The notes: a model not told the origin generated them from the sequence alone. DNA of 64,000 nucleotides from Zhongshania sp. (GCA_018066965.1 JAGPVP010000123.1:1-64000); one strand, 5' to 3'. Numbered from the stretch's first letter, positions 9,350 through 19,201 are shown. Program-made: numbers and translations.

Positions 9350-12300
9350 CTAAGCTCGGAATGTTACATCTTGGGAGACAGTTTTCCACAGTTGCTTCAA
9401 ACGCTTCTCAGATACGGGTGCACGGGTACCTATATTTTGTGCAAACAATGAAATGCGGAATTCTTCTAATTGCCATCGGTATTCTCGCAGGCTGGCATGT
9501 GACCTTGCACCGTCTGGTGCGTTGGCAAGAAAGTCCATCAGCTGCTTTTGCATTGGCTCTAACACCAAGGTGCATTGACGATCGCGCTGATAGTGACCAT
9601 CGAGCTTTGAGAGTCGCTGCAAAATAGCCCGTAAATAACGAGGATACTGGTCTAACTCGTCTCTGTTCAGCTCAGTAATAAATCCGTCGAAGAACAGCGC
9701 CTCCAACTGTGTGTTCACGTCATTAACACTGTGAATCCAGCTCAGTGAATTAAGCTTTTTTAGAGTGCGGCGAATATCTGAGTAGTGCCCCAAAATCTCT
9801 ACCAGCAGGGTCGCATAGCTCTCTGCGTCGCTAGTAAAACTCTCCCGCCCTACCTGCCACAAGCGCTCAAAGTCACTATCGGTTTCTGGGAGTTTATCGG
9901 GATCAATAGCAAAGCTTTGGCGTGCTGCGGCGAGTAAGCAATCTTCAATCCAACGCTTTTTCTGCTCGCCCACAGCGGCAAATTGAAGCTGGACGGCGTT
10001 ATTACGAAACAAATTTGCGCGCAACATTTTGGCCTGCTGGGACATGCGTAACAGCAAAAGGCGTAGCACGCCGTAAAGACTCTTCTGCTGCGCGTCTTGC
10101 TCTGACTCCGCCAATTCCAATACAACGCTTTCACCGTCATCCCTCAGGCAGGGATAAGCAGTTAAGGTTGCACCACCGCGCTTAAACTCATGGCGCTTAT
10201 CTAAATTGCCAAAATTCCAATCCTGAAGCACTTTGCTGGTAAATCCACCACTGCTTTCCTCGGCGATACCTTGTTGCACTTGGCCCGCAAGTTGCGCCTT
10301 TAACTTATGTAAATCACGCCCTTGGGCTAATAATTTCCCCGTATTATCTAATACTCGAATATTCATTAGATAATAATCATCAATGCGATTAGCAGCCCAT
10401 TCCTTAACATCTATTTGCACGCCGCTGAGCTTGTGTAATGCCGCTGCGAGCTGAGAAAGTAGCGCCTGATCACTGGCTTTTATCATCGGCAATGCCCGGT
10501 CAATATAATCTGGCACCGGCACTAATTGCTTGCGCTGAGCCTTAGGGAGCGTTTTCACTAAAGTGATACACTTTTCCCGCAACAAGCCCGGCACCAACCA
10601 TTCAAGCCGACCCTCCGCTAAGTGCGCCAAGTTACCCAACGGGACAGAAACACTGACACCGTCTGCGGGGTGCCCCGGCTCAAAGTGGTAGCTGAGCGCC
10701 AAGCTCATTCCAGCCGATGTCAACGTATCGGGAAATTGTTGCTCCGTAATATCGCCACCGTTGTGACGCATCAATTCGCCGCGACTTAAAAATAATGTCT
10801 TTGGCGGCGCCGTGGCCTTTAGCCAATGTTCCAGGTGTTTGGCGGTAATAATATCGGCTGGAAGACGCTCATCGTAATAGCGGAACAATTCGTCGTCAGA
10901 AACTAAGATATCCCGGCGGCGGGCTTTATCCTCAAGCTCTGAGATTTCTGCTATCAGGCGCTTATTGTGCTGATAAAAATCCGCTCGCCCTTGGTAACGC
11001 CCCTCTACCAACGCCTGGCGAATGAGTATTTCACGACTTTCTTCTGGGGCAATCGGGCCGTAGTGAACCCGCTTTTTATCACGAATGATCAAACCATAAA
11101 GTGCTGTTTGCTCAAACGCCATCACCCGACCGCTACGGGCCTGCCAGTGGGGTTCGTAATAGCTGCGTTTGAGTAAACTATCGTTTACGCCAAATACCCA
11201 CTCGGGGTCGATTTTGGCAACGCAGCGAGCGTAAAGCTGACTAGTTTCCGCCAACTCTGCAGCAACAATCCACGCGGGCGGCTTTTTAAATAAAGCCGAC
11301 CCCGGAAAAATATGCAGCTTGCGATTGCGGGCACCGATGAATTCGCGGTTCTCATCTTTAGTTGCAATTTGGCCGAGAAAGCCCGGCAACAAAGCGCGGT
11401 GAATACTATTAAAGTCCGCCGGCTCTTTATTCTGTTTCAGGCTCAGCTGTCGGCACATCAAGGTAAGTTGTCGATGTACTTCCCGCCACTCTCGCATCCG
11501 CGTCCACGATACAAATTCGCGCTGACACAACTTGCGCCACTGACTCGCTGACAACTCTTGTCGCTGCTCTTCGGCGTAATCCCAGAGCCCAACGAAGGCA
11601 GCAAAGTCTGAATCCTCCTGCCAGAAACGACGATGTTTTTCATCTGAGGCTTGGCGTTTATCAGCCGGCCGCTCACGAGGATCTTGAATACTTAAAGCGC
11701 TGGCGATAATTAGCATTTCTCGCAGACAAGAACCTTCTGCCGCCGCCAACAACAAACGGCCGATACGGGGATCTACTGGAAAGCGACCTAGCTGATCACC
11801 AAGCTTTGTTAAACGCCCCTCGCTTACTGCGCCTAATTCCGACAACAGCGCAAAACCGTCGTTAACGAATTTATTGTCGGGGGCATCAACAAACGGAAAA
11901 TCAGAGATATCCCCCAACTTCAGCTGCAACATTTGCAAAATAACCGCCGCAAGGTTCGTGCGCTGAATTTCTGGCTCGGTGTACTCTGGCCTGCCTAAAT
12001 AATCAGCTTCACTGTAAAGCCGATAGGCAATACCCGGTGCTACACGGCCGCAGCGCCCCGCTCGCTGATTTGCACTGGCCTGCGAGATTGCCTCTATGGG
12101 CAGGCGCTGGACTTTGCTACGCACACTGTAACGGCTAACACGAGCCGTACCCGCATCGATAACATAACGAATACCAGGCACAGTCAAAGAGGTTTCCGCT
12201 ACGTTAGTGGCCAGTATTACCCGCCACCCTCGCCGACCACGCAAATCAAAGATGCGCTGCTGCTCTGCGCCACTGAGTCTTGAATACAAGGGCAAGACTT

Positions 12301-13252
12301 CGGCCCCCGGTAAATCTGCATTTTTGAGGTGACGAGTTAATTCGCGAATGTCACGCTCACCACTCAAGAACACGAGGGTATCACCGTGGCGATGGGCGCC
12401 TTCGCCCATTAATTCTCGCAACACTGCCTCGACGGCCTCGCCCAAATCATTATCGGCGCTTAATTCCTCTTGAGGCCGATAGCGGTATTCAACGGGAAAA
12501 CTACGACCAGAAACTTCAATCACCGGTGCATTATTAAAATGCGCCGAAAACCGTTCAACATCGATGGTGGCAGAGGTAATAATTAGTTTTAAATCGGGGC
12601 GCTTGGGCAGCAGTGTTTTTAAATAGCCCAGCAAAAAATCGATATTCAAGCTGCGCTCATGGGCTTCATCGATAATGATGGTGTCGTACTGACTTAAAAA
12701 ACGGTCACGCTGAATGGCCGCCAGCAAAATACCGTCGGTCATTAATTTAATATAACTATTTGGCGATGCGACTTCTTGAAATCTAATTTGATAGGCAACA
12801 CCTTCACCCACACTAGTATTTAGCTCATCAGCCAAGCGCTGTGCCACTGCCCTTGCGGCCAAACGTCGAGGCTGCGTGTGGGCGATAAGGCCGGCAACAC
12901 CGCGACCCATTTCCAAGCAAATTTTAGGAATTTGGGTGGTTTTACCTGAACCCGTTTCACCTGCCAACACCACCACTTGGTGATCAGTAATCGCTTTGCG
13001 AATATCGTCCAGCCTTTGCGTGAGGGGAAGATCTTCAGGGTAGATAATTTTGGGGACGTTCTCTTGGCGCTCCTTACGACGCAGCGCCGAAGCATTGATT
13101 CGCTGCGCTAAGGCAAGCAGCTTGTCATCGACGTCCGCATTTGCAGCTATTTGCTTTTGCAACTGACGACACTGCCTAGCAAGCGCAAAGCGATCGCCCA
13201 ACATACATTCATCAATATTGGCCAGTAAGGTGGCGGTCGTAATTTCTGACAT
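9350..13252 (-). CDS. hrpA: ATP-dependent RNA helicase HrpA
   Basis: DEAH-box helicase of 1300 residues, the same length as E. coli HrpA; the family acts on RNA, in E. coli in fimbrial mRNA processing and rescue of collided ribosomes. Motif I is GETGSGKTTQ (about residue 97), motif II DEAHERS, motif III SATID, and motif VI QRAGRCGR. Helicase-associated and OB-fold regions follow, then the long HrpA-specific DUF3418 C-terminal part. It is a lone gene 58 bases past the fadD stop, with a terminator between them. Confidence 0.96.
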   Translation of the reverse strand: MSEITTATLLANIDECMLGDRFALARQCRQLQKQIAANADVDDKLLALAQRINASALRRKERQENVPKIIYPEDLPLTQRLDDIRKAITDHQVVVLAGETGSGKTTQIPKICLEMGRGVAGLIAHTQPRRLAARAVAQRLADELNTSVGEGVAYQIRFQEVASPNSYIKLMTDGILLAAIQRDRFLSQYDTIIIDEAHERSLNIDFLLGYLKTLLPKRPDLKLIITSATIDVERFSAHFNNAPVIEVSGRSFPVEYRYRPQEELSADNDLGEAVEAVLRELMGEGAHRHGDTLVFLSGERDIRELTRHLKNADLPGAEVLPLYSRLSGAEQQRIFDLRGRRGWRVILATNVAETSLTVPGIRYVIDAGTARVSRYSVRSKVQRLPIEAISQASANQRAGRCGRVAPGIAYRLYSEADYLGRPEYTEPEIQRTNLAAVILQMLQLKLGDISDFPFVDAPDNKFVNDGFALLSELGAVSEGRLTKLGDQLGRFPVDPRIGRLLLAAAEGSCLREMLIIASALSIQDPRERPADKRQASDEKHRRFWQEDSDFAAFVGLWDYAEEQRQELSASQWRKLCQREFVSWTRMREWREVHRQLTLMCRQLSLKQNKEPADFNSIHRALLPGFLGQIATKDENREFIGARNRKLHIFPGSALFKKPPAWIVAAELAETSQLYARCVAKIDPEWVFGVNDSLLKRSYYEPHWQARSGRVMAFEQTALYGLIIRDKKRVHYGPIAPEESREILIRQALVEGRYQGRADFYQHNKRLIAEISELEDKARRRDILVSDDELFRYYDERLPADIITAKHLEHWLKATAPPKTLFLSRGELMRHNGGDITEQQFPDTLTSAGMSLALSYHFEPGHPADGVSVSVPLGNLAHLAEGRLEWLVPGLLREKCITLVKTLPKAQRKQLVPVPDYIDRALPMIKASDQALLSQLAAALHKLSGVQIDVKEWAANRIDDYYLMNIRVLDNTGKLLAQGRDLHKLKAQLAGQVQQGIAEESSGGFTSKVLQDWNFGNLDKRHEFKRGGATLTAYPCLRDDGESVVLELAESEQDAQQKSLYGVLRLLLLRMSQQAKMLRANLFRNNAVQLQFAAVGEQKKRWIEDCLLAAARQSFAIDPDKLPETDSDFERLWQVGRESFTSDAESYATLLVEILGHYSDIRRTLKKLNSLSWIHSVNDVNTQLEALFFDGFITELNRDELDQYPRYLRAILQRLSKLDGHYQRDRQCTLVLEPMQKQLMDFLANAPDGARSHASLREYRWQLEEFRISLFAQNIGTRAPVSEKRLKQLWKTVSQDVTFRA

Positions 13253-13265
13253 AAAATCCGTATAA

Positions 13266-13293
13266 ATAAAAAAGGCGCCTTAAGGCGCCTTTT
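13266..13293 (-). terminator. Rho-independent terminator after fadD
   Basis: A perfect 22-base palindrome (13271-13292, core GGCGCCTTAAGGCGCC) lies just past the fadD stop. On the minus strand it is followed by a T-rich tract, giving a standard intrinsic terminator before hrpA. The short T run on the plus side makes it weaker in that direction. Confidence 0.85.
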
Positions 13294-13310
13294 AACTATG
13301 TGCTGCTGAT

Positions 13311-15017
13311 TTACTCAGCTTTCGCGAGCTTGGCTAGCTCCTCATCTCGAAGTGAACGACGTAAAACCTTACCGACATTGGTCTTAGGTAATTCATCACG
13401 CACTTCTATATAACGCGGCATTTTATAGCCGGTTAAGCGTTCACGCAAAAATGCTTTCAATTCGTCTTTATCAATATCGCCTTTTTTTGCGGCGACAAAG
13501 ATTTTAACAGCTTCGCCAGACTTTTCATCAGGCACACCAATCGCCGCACACTCTGCAATATTCGGGTGCTCGCTGAGCACGTCTTCAATTTCATTGGGGT
13601 AAACATTAAAGCCAGAAACAATAATCATATCTTTCATGCGATCTACAATCCGCATATAACCATCTTCCTGAACAACAGCCACGTCACCCGTGTGTAACCA
13701 GCCATTCTTGATGGTCTTTTCTGTTTCATCGGGCCGCTGCCAATAACCCATCATCACCTGCGGGCCGCGCACGCATAACTCACCGCGTTCGCCAATACCC
13801 ACATCTTCGCCACCCTCGGTGACAATGCGGATCTCTGTGCCCGGCAATGCAATACCAATGGTGCCTATTTGGTTAGCGCCGCCGGGGTTGATAGATACCA
13901 CCGGTGAGGTTTCGGTTAAGCCGTAACCTTCGTAGACTTGCGCGCCGGTCATTGCCATCCACTCTTTGGCCGCGCCTGCAGTTAATGCCATACCACCAGA
14001 CAACGTCGCTTTAACAGACGAGAAATCTAGCGTTTTAAACTCAGGGTGATTACAAAGTTGAACGAACAAGGTATTAATCCCGCTCATTCCGCTCCAGCGC
14101 CAGCGCTTCATTTCTTTAATCACGCTATCCAAATCACGGGGATTAGGAATAAGCACCGCATGATTGCCCTGCATCATCACGCAGAACGACAGCATGAAGG
14201 AGTAAATATGGTATAGCGGCAAAGGCGACAAAAAGGTTTCAGTGCCTTCTTTTAAGCCATAGCTTTCGAACAGCTGCTTGCTTTGCAGTACGTTCGCCAT
14301 CAAATTGCGATGACTAATCATGGCGCCTTTAGAAACGCCGGTAGTACCGCCGGTATATTGCAGTAAAGCAACATCTTCCGCCGTTGGTGTAGCTGGGGTA
14401 TAACGCCCGCTCTTTCCTAGTGACAGCGCTTTGCGGTAGCTAATCGAATTTTTAAAGCTAACATTAGGCACCATTTTCTTAACACGCTTTACCACGGTGT
14501 TAATCAATGGGCGCTTAAACCCAGTGTGTAAATCGGCAATCTCAGTCACAATTACGGTTTCTACCGGCGTGTCTGGAATCACCGCTGCGGCCGCCTCGGC
14601 AACGTTTGCCAATACCACCAACACCTTCGCACCAGAGTCATTCAATTGATGCTTAAGTTCACGCTCGCTGTACAAGGGGTTGGTGTTAACCACAATCATA
14701 CCGGCGCGAATTGCACCAAACAGCGCAACGGGATACTGGAGGATATTTGGCATTTGCAGGGCAATACGATCACCGGCGCGCAAATTAGTGTGATTTTGGA
14801 GGTAGCATGCGAATTGCGCAGATAAAACGTCTAACTCACGATAGGTCAGCGTTTTGCTCATACAGGAGATTACCGGACGATCGGCAAATTCCGTAGCGCA
14901 ATAGGCAAACATTTCAATCAAGTTAGCGTATTGACTCAAGTCAACACTGCTAGGCACATTAGCCTTTTCCCGTGCAGCGCTGATTGCTGCTGCGATTTCT
15001 TCCATTGCTGCTGACAA
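13311..15017 (-). CDS. fadD: Long-chain-fatty-acid--CoA ligase
   Basis: Activates fatty acids to acyl-CoA through an acyl-adenylate, feeding beta-oxidation. The adenylate-forming motifs are present: YTGGTTGVSKGA (P-loop), YEGYGLTETSP, the FACS region NGWLHTGDVAVVQEDGYMR, and the C-terminal K in LPKTNVGKVLRR. The frame is open to 15128, but similarity to other FadD proteins starts near an internal Met at 15005. A TTG at 15017 with GAGGGG six bases upstream (15024-15029) is the best-supported start; the ATG at 15005 lacks a well-spaced site. A terminator follows. Confidence 0.92.
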   Translation of the reverse strand: MSAAMEEIAAAISAAREKANVPSSVDLSQYANLIEMFAYCATEFADRPVISCMSKTLTYRELDVLSAQFACYLQNHTNLRAGDRIALQMPNILQYPVALFGAIRAGMIVVNTNPLYSERELKHQLNDSGAKVLVVLANVAEAAAAVIPDTPVETVIVTEIADLHTGFKRPLINTVVKRVKKMVPNVSFKNSISYRKALSLGKSGRYTPATPTAEDVALLQYTGGTTGVSKGAMISHRNLMANVLQSKQLFESYGLKEGTETFLSPLPLYHIYSFMLSFCVMMQGNHAVLIPNPRDLDSVIKEMKRWRWSGMSGINTLFVQLCNHPEFKTLDFSSVKATLSGGMALTAGAAKEWMAMTGAQVYEGYGLTETSPVVSINPGGANQIGTIGIALPGTEIRIVTEGGEDVGIGERGELCVRGPQVMMGYWQRPDETEKTIKNGWLHTGDVAVVQEDGYMRIVDRMKDMIIVSGFNVYPNEIEDVLSEHPNIAECAAIGVPDEKSGEAVKIFVAAKKGDIDKDELKAFLRERLTGYKMPRYIEVRDELPKTNVGKVLRRSLRDEELAKLAKAE

Positions 15018-15158
15018 AGTCGTCCCCTCGTAAACCCTTTTTGTTATTGATACGGAAGCCACTGTAGACAGTCTGACCACCTGTACTAAAGGTGGCAAGC
15101 TATCGGTATTTGTACTCACTGTCAACACTAGCCGATATTAGCCCTAGGGGTTTACTGG

Positions 15159-15638
15159 CTATCCTTCAGCGCTAAGCGGCTCAGTAACGCGATATTGCTC
15201 AGGGTCTATAAACATTAACTGGAGTACCAACTCCCCGCTACGCCTTAGATCTGCGCCGAGCACCAAGGCATTAAAATCACCATCGAGGTTACTGATTGCA
15301 GGGATATTAAACATCAGTTGCCTGCCACTATCGTCGCTCATCACAATCGGCTCAGACTCGGCTTTGATGACTTTTACAATTTCAGCACACAGCATCTGCA
15401 ACTGTAGCTTAAAAGCGCTGAAATTTAGATTGCCCCGAAATTCCTGCTGCATCAACTGCAAACGAACGCGCAAAGTCGATTTATCTGGCATCGCCATCTC
15501 GGTTAAATACAGCTCACGCCCCGCTTCTAAGTCTTTAAAGTAGCGCTTAGCCTCGGTGCGCCCTGCATCGAGCAAACAGGTTTTGAACAAATTAACGGCA
15601 ATAGCTAGCACGCTCGGTGCATCCAAATTTACATTCAT
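15159..15638 (-). CDS. Hypothetical protein, 159 residues
   Basis: I do not recognise this protein. It has no signal peptide or membrane segment. The first 100 residues look helical and basic (LFKTCLLDAGRTEAKRYFKD, LRVRLQLMQQEF), the rest has beta-rich segments (ELVLQLMFIDPEQYRV). The coding frame is clean and lies 142 bases upstream of the fadD start on the same strand, so co-transcription with fadD is possible. The MITE lies 48 bases upstream of its start and could affect its promoter. Confidence 0.6.
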   Translation of the reverse strand: MNVNLDAPSVLAIAVNLFKTCLLDAGRTEAKRYFKDLEAGRELYLTEMAMPDKSTLRVRLQLMQQEFRGNLNFSAFKLQLQMLCAEIVKVIKAESEPIVMSDDSGRQLMFNIPAISNLDGDFNALVLGADLRRSGELVLQLMFIDPEQYRVTEPLSAEG

Positions 15639-15686
15639 AATTTAACTACCTAATATTTATCTATGACACGCCGCGCAAAACACAGC

Positions 15687-15825
15687 GAGACCTTTGCACG
15701 ATAGTTATTTTGCCCTCTGTCGGCGTCAAAATCGTACTCAATCGGTCATTTATATTTATAAACTCCCTCATTCCGTGCGATTTTTCCTTGTCAGAGAACA
15801 AAATTCCGGCTCGTGCATAGGTCTC
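15687..15825 (+). mobile_element. 139-bp MITE with 15-bp terminal inverted repeats and 5-bp target duplication
   Basis: The left end GAGACCTTTGCACGA (15687-15701) is matched by the right end TCGTGCATAGGTCTC (15811-15825), inverted with one mismatch. Weaker similarity continues inward (ATTTTG..CTCTG on both sides). Both ends are flanked by the same five bases, ACAGC, at 15682-15686 and 15826-15830, the mark of transposition. No transposase frame fits inside, so it is a non-autonomous element moved by a DDE enzyme encoded elsewhere; the parent IS family is not identified. It sits between oppF and the 159-residue gene. Confidence 0.85.
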
Positions 15826-15881
15826 ACAGCATATTATTTTAATTTTAAGCATCTAATCTCGAAAACCCCAACCCTACAACT

Positions 15882-16871
15882 TTAGGCCTTGAGCTTAGAA
15901 TTAATAATTTCTATGTCGACCAAACGATGACATGCCGCTTCAGTCTTCACCCTACTCGCGTGCAACCACGGTGGACTATTGCTACACGCTGCTTCCGCCA
16001 TTTGACAGCGCGGTGCAAATCGACACCCGCCATCTGTCGCGAGGGGCGCCCTATTCGCGATGGCTTTTACCGGCGTTGCAGTGCGCAATACTCGTTCACC
16101 GGGATTGCCATCTAAATGCGCGGCTAACAAGCGCACGGTATAGGGATGACGCGGCGATTCAAACACCGCCGCAGTCGGCCCAATTTCAACAATCTCACCA
16201 AGATACATTACTGCGGTTCGACTTGCCAAAAAGCGCACCACAGCAAGATCGTGGGCGATGAACAGCATCGCGGTATTATGTTCCCGCTGCAATTCCTGCA
16301 GTAAATTAATAATTTGCGCCTGAACAGAAACGTCTAACGCCGACACCGGCTCATCACAAATAACCAGTTTTGGCTCGGCAATAAAGGCTCTCGCTATGCC
16401 AATTCGCTGACGCTGCCCACCCGATAGTTCGTGAGGATAACGCTCCCCCGCAGACTGCGGCAAACCCACCCGATCCAACCAGTACGCTGCCTTATCACGC
16501 GCAGCTTGCCCTTTTACACCAAGACTCCATAACGGCTCCTGCAAACTAGCCAGAATGGTCATGCGTGGATTTAAACTAGCATAGCTGTCTTGGAATACCA
16601 TTTGAATCTGGGTAGACATGGCCCGAAACTGCCGGCGGCTGTACTTGTGCGGCATGGTCTTGCCATCAATAACGATGTTACCCGCGCTACGTGACTGCAA
16701 ACCGGCGATAATTCGCCCCAAAGTCGATTTACCTGAGCCACTTTCACCTACCAAACCCAGCACTTCACCCGCCGCAATCTGCAAATTAACGCCATCTACC
16801 GCCGCCAATAAATTATCACCACTTTTGAAGTGGCAGCGCAGCTCGTGTAGGTCAACGAAGGGCGCCGTCAT
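15882..16871 (-). CDS. oppF: Oligopeptide ABC transporter ATPase (OppF type)
   Basis: Second ATPase subunit of a peptide importer, 329 residues. Walker A is GESGSGKSTLG (about 41-51), the Q-loop segment QMVFQDSYASLNPRM, signature LSGGQRQRIGIARA and Walker B LVICDEPVSALD. The C-terminal oligo/dipeptide-transporter domain with cysteines (CRFAPRCQMAEAAC) is that of OppD/OppF-type ATPases and may hold an iron-sulfur site. Its start overlaps the oppD stop by four bases. It is the last gene of the oppABCDF operon. Confidence 0.93.
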   Translation of the reverse strand: MTAPFVDLHELRCHFKSGDNLLAAVDGVNLQIAAGEVLGLVGESGSGKSTLGRIIAGLQSRSAGNIVIDGKTMPHKYSRRQFRAMSTQIQMVFQDSYASLNPRMTILASLQEPLWSLGVKGQAARDKAAYWLDRVGLPQSAGERYPHELSGGQRQRIGIARAFIAEPKLVICDEPVSALDVSVQAQIINLLQELQREHNTAMLFIAHDLAVVRFLASRTAVMYLGEIVEIGPTAAVFESPRHPYTVRLLAAHLDGNPGERVLRTATPVKAIANRAPLATDGGCRFAPRCQMAEAACSNSPPWLHASRVKTEAACHRLVDIEIINSKLKA

Positions 16872-17881
16872 GATTTACCCCCCACTTTAATTGAGGTCTT
16901 TGCTATATTTTCCTGCTCTCGCCAGCGTGCAGGATGATCCTTATGCCACAACCAGCAACGAGCCAAATGAGCTTCACCACACGACATTTGGGGCGGCATT
17001 TCTTCGCAAATGGCCATGCGCTGCGAGCATCGTGCTGCAAAGCCACAACCACTAGGCGGCTTGCGTAAATCTGGCGGCGTGCCGGCGATCGCCTCAAGTG
17101 GTCGAGGGTTTTCTAAGCTGGGCACAGCCCGCTTTAAAGCTTGGGTATAAGGATGGGCTTCGGTTTTAAATACATTATGCAGTGAACCCGACTCCACCGT
17201 TTGGCCGGCGTACATTACCGACACCGAATCGGCGATCTCCGCAACCACACCAAGATCGTGGGTAATAAATAGCATCGCGGTGCCGCTGGATTCACGCATT
17301 TCCTGTAGTAAACACAGCACCTCAGCCTGCACCGTCACGTCTAAGGCGGTGGTGGGTTCGTCAGCAATAAGCAACTCTGGCTCACACACCACCGCCATGG
17401 CAATCATAGCCCGCTGCAGCATACCGCCCGAAAATTCAAAGGGATATTGCTCAGCGCGCTGGGCCGGATTAGCAATGGCCAAACGCTCTAGTAAGGCAAT
17501 CGCGCGCATCTTGGCTTCGCGTCGCGACAGACCTTTATGCACTCGCAAAGGCTCGGCTATTTGCGCGCCGATAGTTTGGGTTGGATCTAATGCGGTCATG
17601 GGGTTTTGGAAAATCATCGCAATTTGATTGCCCCGCACTTGCCGCCAATCGCGCTCAGTTAGCTGAGTTATATCGCGACCGGCAAATTGCCAATGCTTGG
17701 CATTAATCTTTGCCGCGGCAGGCATCAGCCCTAACAGACTCATTGCCGTCACCGATTTGCCGCAACCCGACTCACCCACCAACGCCCGACATTCCCCCGC
17801 CTGCAAACTCAGCGATACATCTCTGACCGCCTGAACCGGGCCAATGCTTACCTGCAAAGTTTCAAGATTTAACAGACTCAT
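16868..17881 (-). CDS. oppD: Oligopeptide ABC transporter ATPase (OppD type)
   Basis: First ATPase subunit, 337 residues. It has Walker A GESGCGKSVTAMS, IFQNPMTALDPTQ, a signature region FEFSGGMLQRAMIAMA in which LSGGQ reads FSGGM as is common in OppD, and Walker B LLIADEPTTALD. The C-terminal segment CGFAARCSQRMAIC carries the family's cysteines. Four-base overlaps with oppC upstream and oppF downstream show tight coupling. Confidence 0.93.
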   Translation of the reverse strand: MSLLNLETLQVSIGPVQAVRDVSLSLQAGECRALVGESGCGKSVTAMSLLGLMPAAAKINAKHWQFAGRDITQLTERDWRQVRGNQIAMIFQNPMTALDPTQTIGAQIAEPLRVHKGLSRREAKMRAIALLERLAIANPAQRAEQYPFEFSGGMLQRAMIAMAVVCEPELLIADEPTTALDVTVQAEVLCLLQEMRESSGTAMLFITHDLGVVAEIADSVSVMYAGQTVESGSLHNVFKTEAHPYTQALKRAVPSLENPRPLEAIAGTPPDLRKPPSGCGFAARCSQRMAICEEMPPQMSCGEAHLARCWLWHKDHPARWREQENIAKTSIKVGGKS

Positions 17882-19188
17882 GCGCGCACCACCCCCGACC
17901 GTCGATCGGTGGCGTCACGCAGTGCATCACCCAATATATTAAACGCCAGCACCGACAAACTAATAAATAAGGAGGGCAACAATAACTGCCGAGGATGCGA
18001 CAGTAAGGTTTTAATACCGTCATTACACAGGGCGCCCCACGACGTAGTCGGTGGTGACACACCCATACCGATAAACGACAAAAAGGCCTCGGTAAAAATC
18101 GCTTGGGGAATCGCGAAACTAAAGGCCACCAAAATCATCGGCAACACATTAGGCAGCATATGGCGAAGGATAATTCGATGGGTTCCCACCCCCGCAATAC
18201 GCGAGGCTTCTACAAAAGGCTGACTGCGCAATGCCAATACTTGGCCGCGAATAAGCCGAGCGCTGCCTGGCCAGCTCAGCATCAACATCGCCACAATGAG
18301 CGGCATAATGCCGTTTTCACCAGGGCCAATACCAAAGGCCACGCGGAACAAAATCATAAACAACAAGAACGGTAAAGCGACCACAAAGTCGACAAAACGC
18401 ATGGCGAGTTGGTCTACCCAGCCGCCCATCAAACCGGCGATGGCACCAAAAATACAGCCAAAGCTAATATAAAGTAAGGGCGCAACAACACCCACAAACA
18501 AGGACGTTCTCCCACCCGCCATTAGCCGCGCCAATATATCGCGCCCCAAGGCATCAGTGCCAAGCGGATGCGCGGGTATGTCTACCCAGCGGGTTTTATT
18601 ATTCGTTACCGGAATTAGCCCCTGCAGCTGTGCCTCAAACTCTGACATTGCCGCTTCTGGCCGGACTTCTTTCGACAGTAATAATAAGCCTGTCTCGGCA
18701 TCGGCTATGGAGTAGCGATACAGTTCGCGACTCAACTGCAAGCGATCTTGGTAGTAATTATCGGCGGTCTCGCCGATTGCCAAGCCTAAGCCCGGTTTAT
18801 TCGCGTCTGCACGATAAATGCGATAACGCTCAATTCCTGCCAATGTTGGCCAGTGCAAGCGCACGTATTCAGTATTTGCAGCGTGTACTTTTAAACCGAG
18901 AGGCGCATCGCTTTTTGCCGACGGCCGCCAGCTGCCATTGTCGGAAACAATACGAACCGAATAGGCGCTACTTGCGCCATCTGAAATTTGCGACAACCAT
19001 TGCTGTGACGGGCTCTGCCGCCAGACAAGTGGGCCAATACTCACAAATAGCAGTAAAAACACCACCATCAGCGCAGACAAAATTACGGTCGGGCTCGCCA
19101 TACTCGGCAGCGGAATAGGTGCAACCGCCTCGACGTCGTCGGCCACGCCCCAGGTTTTAGGCGCAAAGCGGAATACTGAAATTGCCAT
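17878..19188 (-). CDS. oppC: Peptide ABC transporter permease (OppC type) with inserted FN3-like domain
   Basis: Inner-membrane permease of 436 residues, about 130 longer than E. coli OppC. TM1 (about 34-54) is followed by a long periplasmic region whose residues 95-177 resemble a fibronectin type III domain (PLGLKVHAANTEYVRLHW, YRIYRADANKPGL, YRYSIADAETG). The usual OppC core follows: HPLGTDALGRDILARLM, five more membrane helices and the EAA loop EASRIAGVGTHRIILRHMLPN. The domain probably faces the binding protein or peptide ligands; that role is inference. Confidence 0.9.
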   Translation of the reverse strand: MAISVFRFAPKTWGVADDVEAVAPIPLPSMASPTVILSALMVVFLLLFVSIGPLVWRQSPSQQWLSQISDGASSAYSVRIVSDNGSWRPSAKSDAPLGLKVHAANTEYVRLHWPTLAGIERYRIYRADANKPGLGLAIGETADNYYQDRLQLSRELYRYSIADAETGLLLLSKEVRPEAAMSEFEAQLQGLIPVTNNKTRWVDIPAHPLGTDALGRDILARLMAGGRTSLFVGVVAPLLYISFGCIFGAIAGLMGGWVDQLAMRFVDFVVALPFLLFMILFRVAFGIGPGENGIMPLIVAMLMLSWPGSARLIRGQVLALRSQPFVEASRIAGVGTHRIILRHMLPNVLPMILVAFSFAIPQAIFTEAFLSFIGMGVSPPTTSWGALCNDGIKTLLSHPRQLLLPSLFISLSVLAFNILGDALRDATDRRSGVVRA

Positions 19189-19201
19189 TAGCTGCGCCGC
19201 C

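Noticed and set aside
15661-15885. 63-codon frames on both strands near the MITE
   Set aside because: They lie across the MITE and its inverted repeats and have no support as genes.
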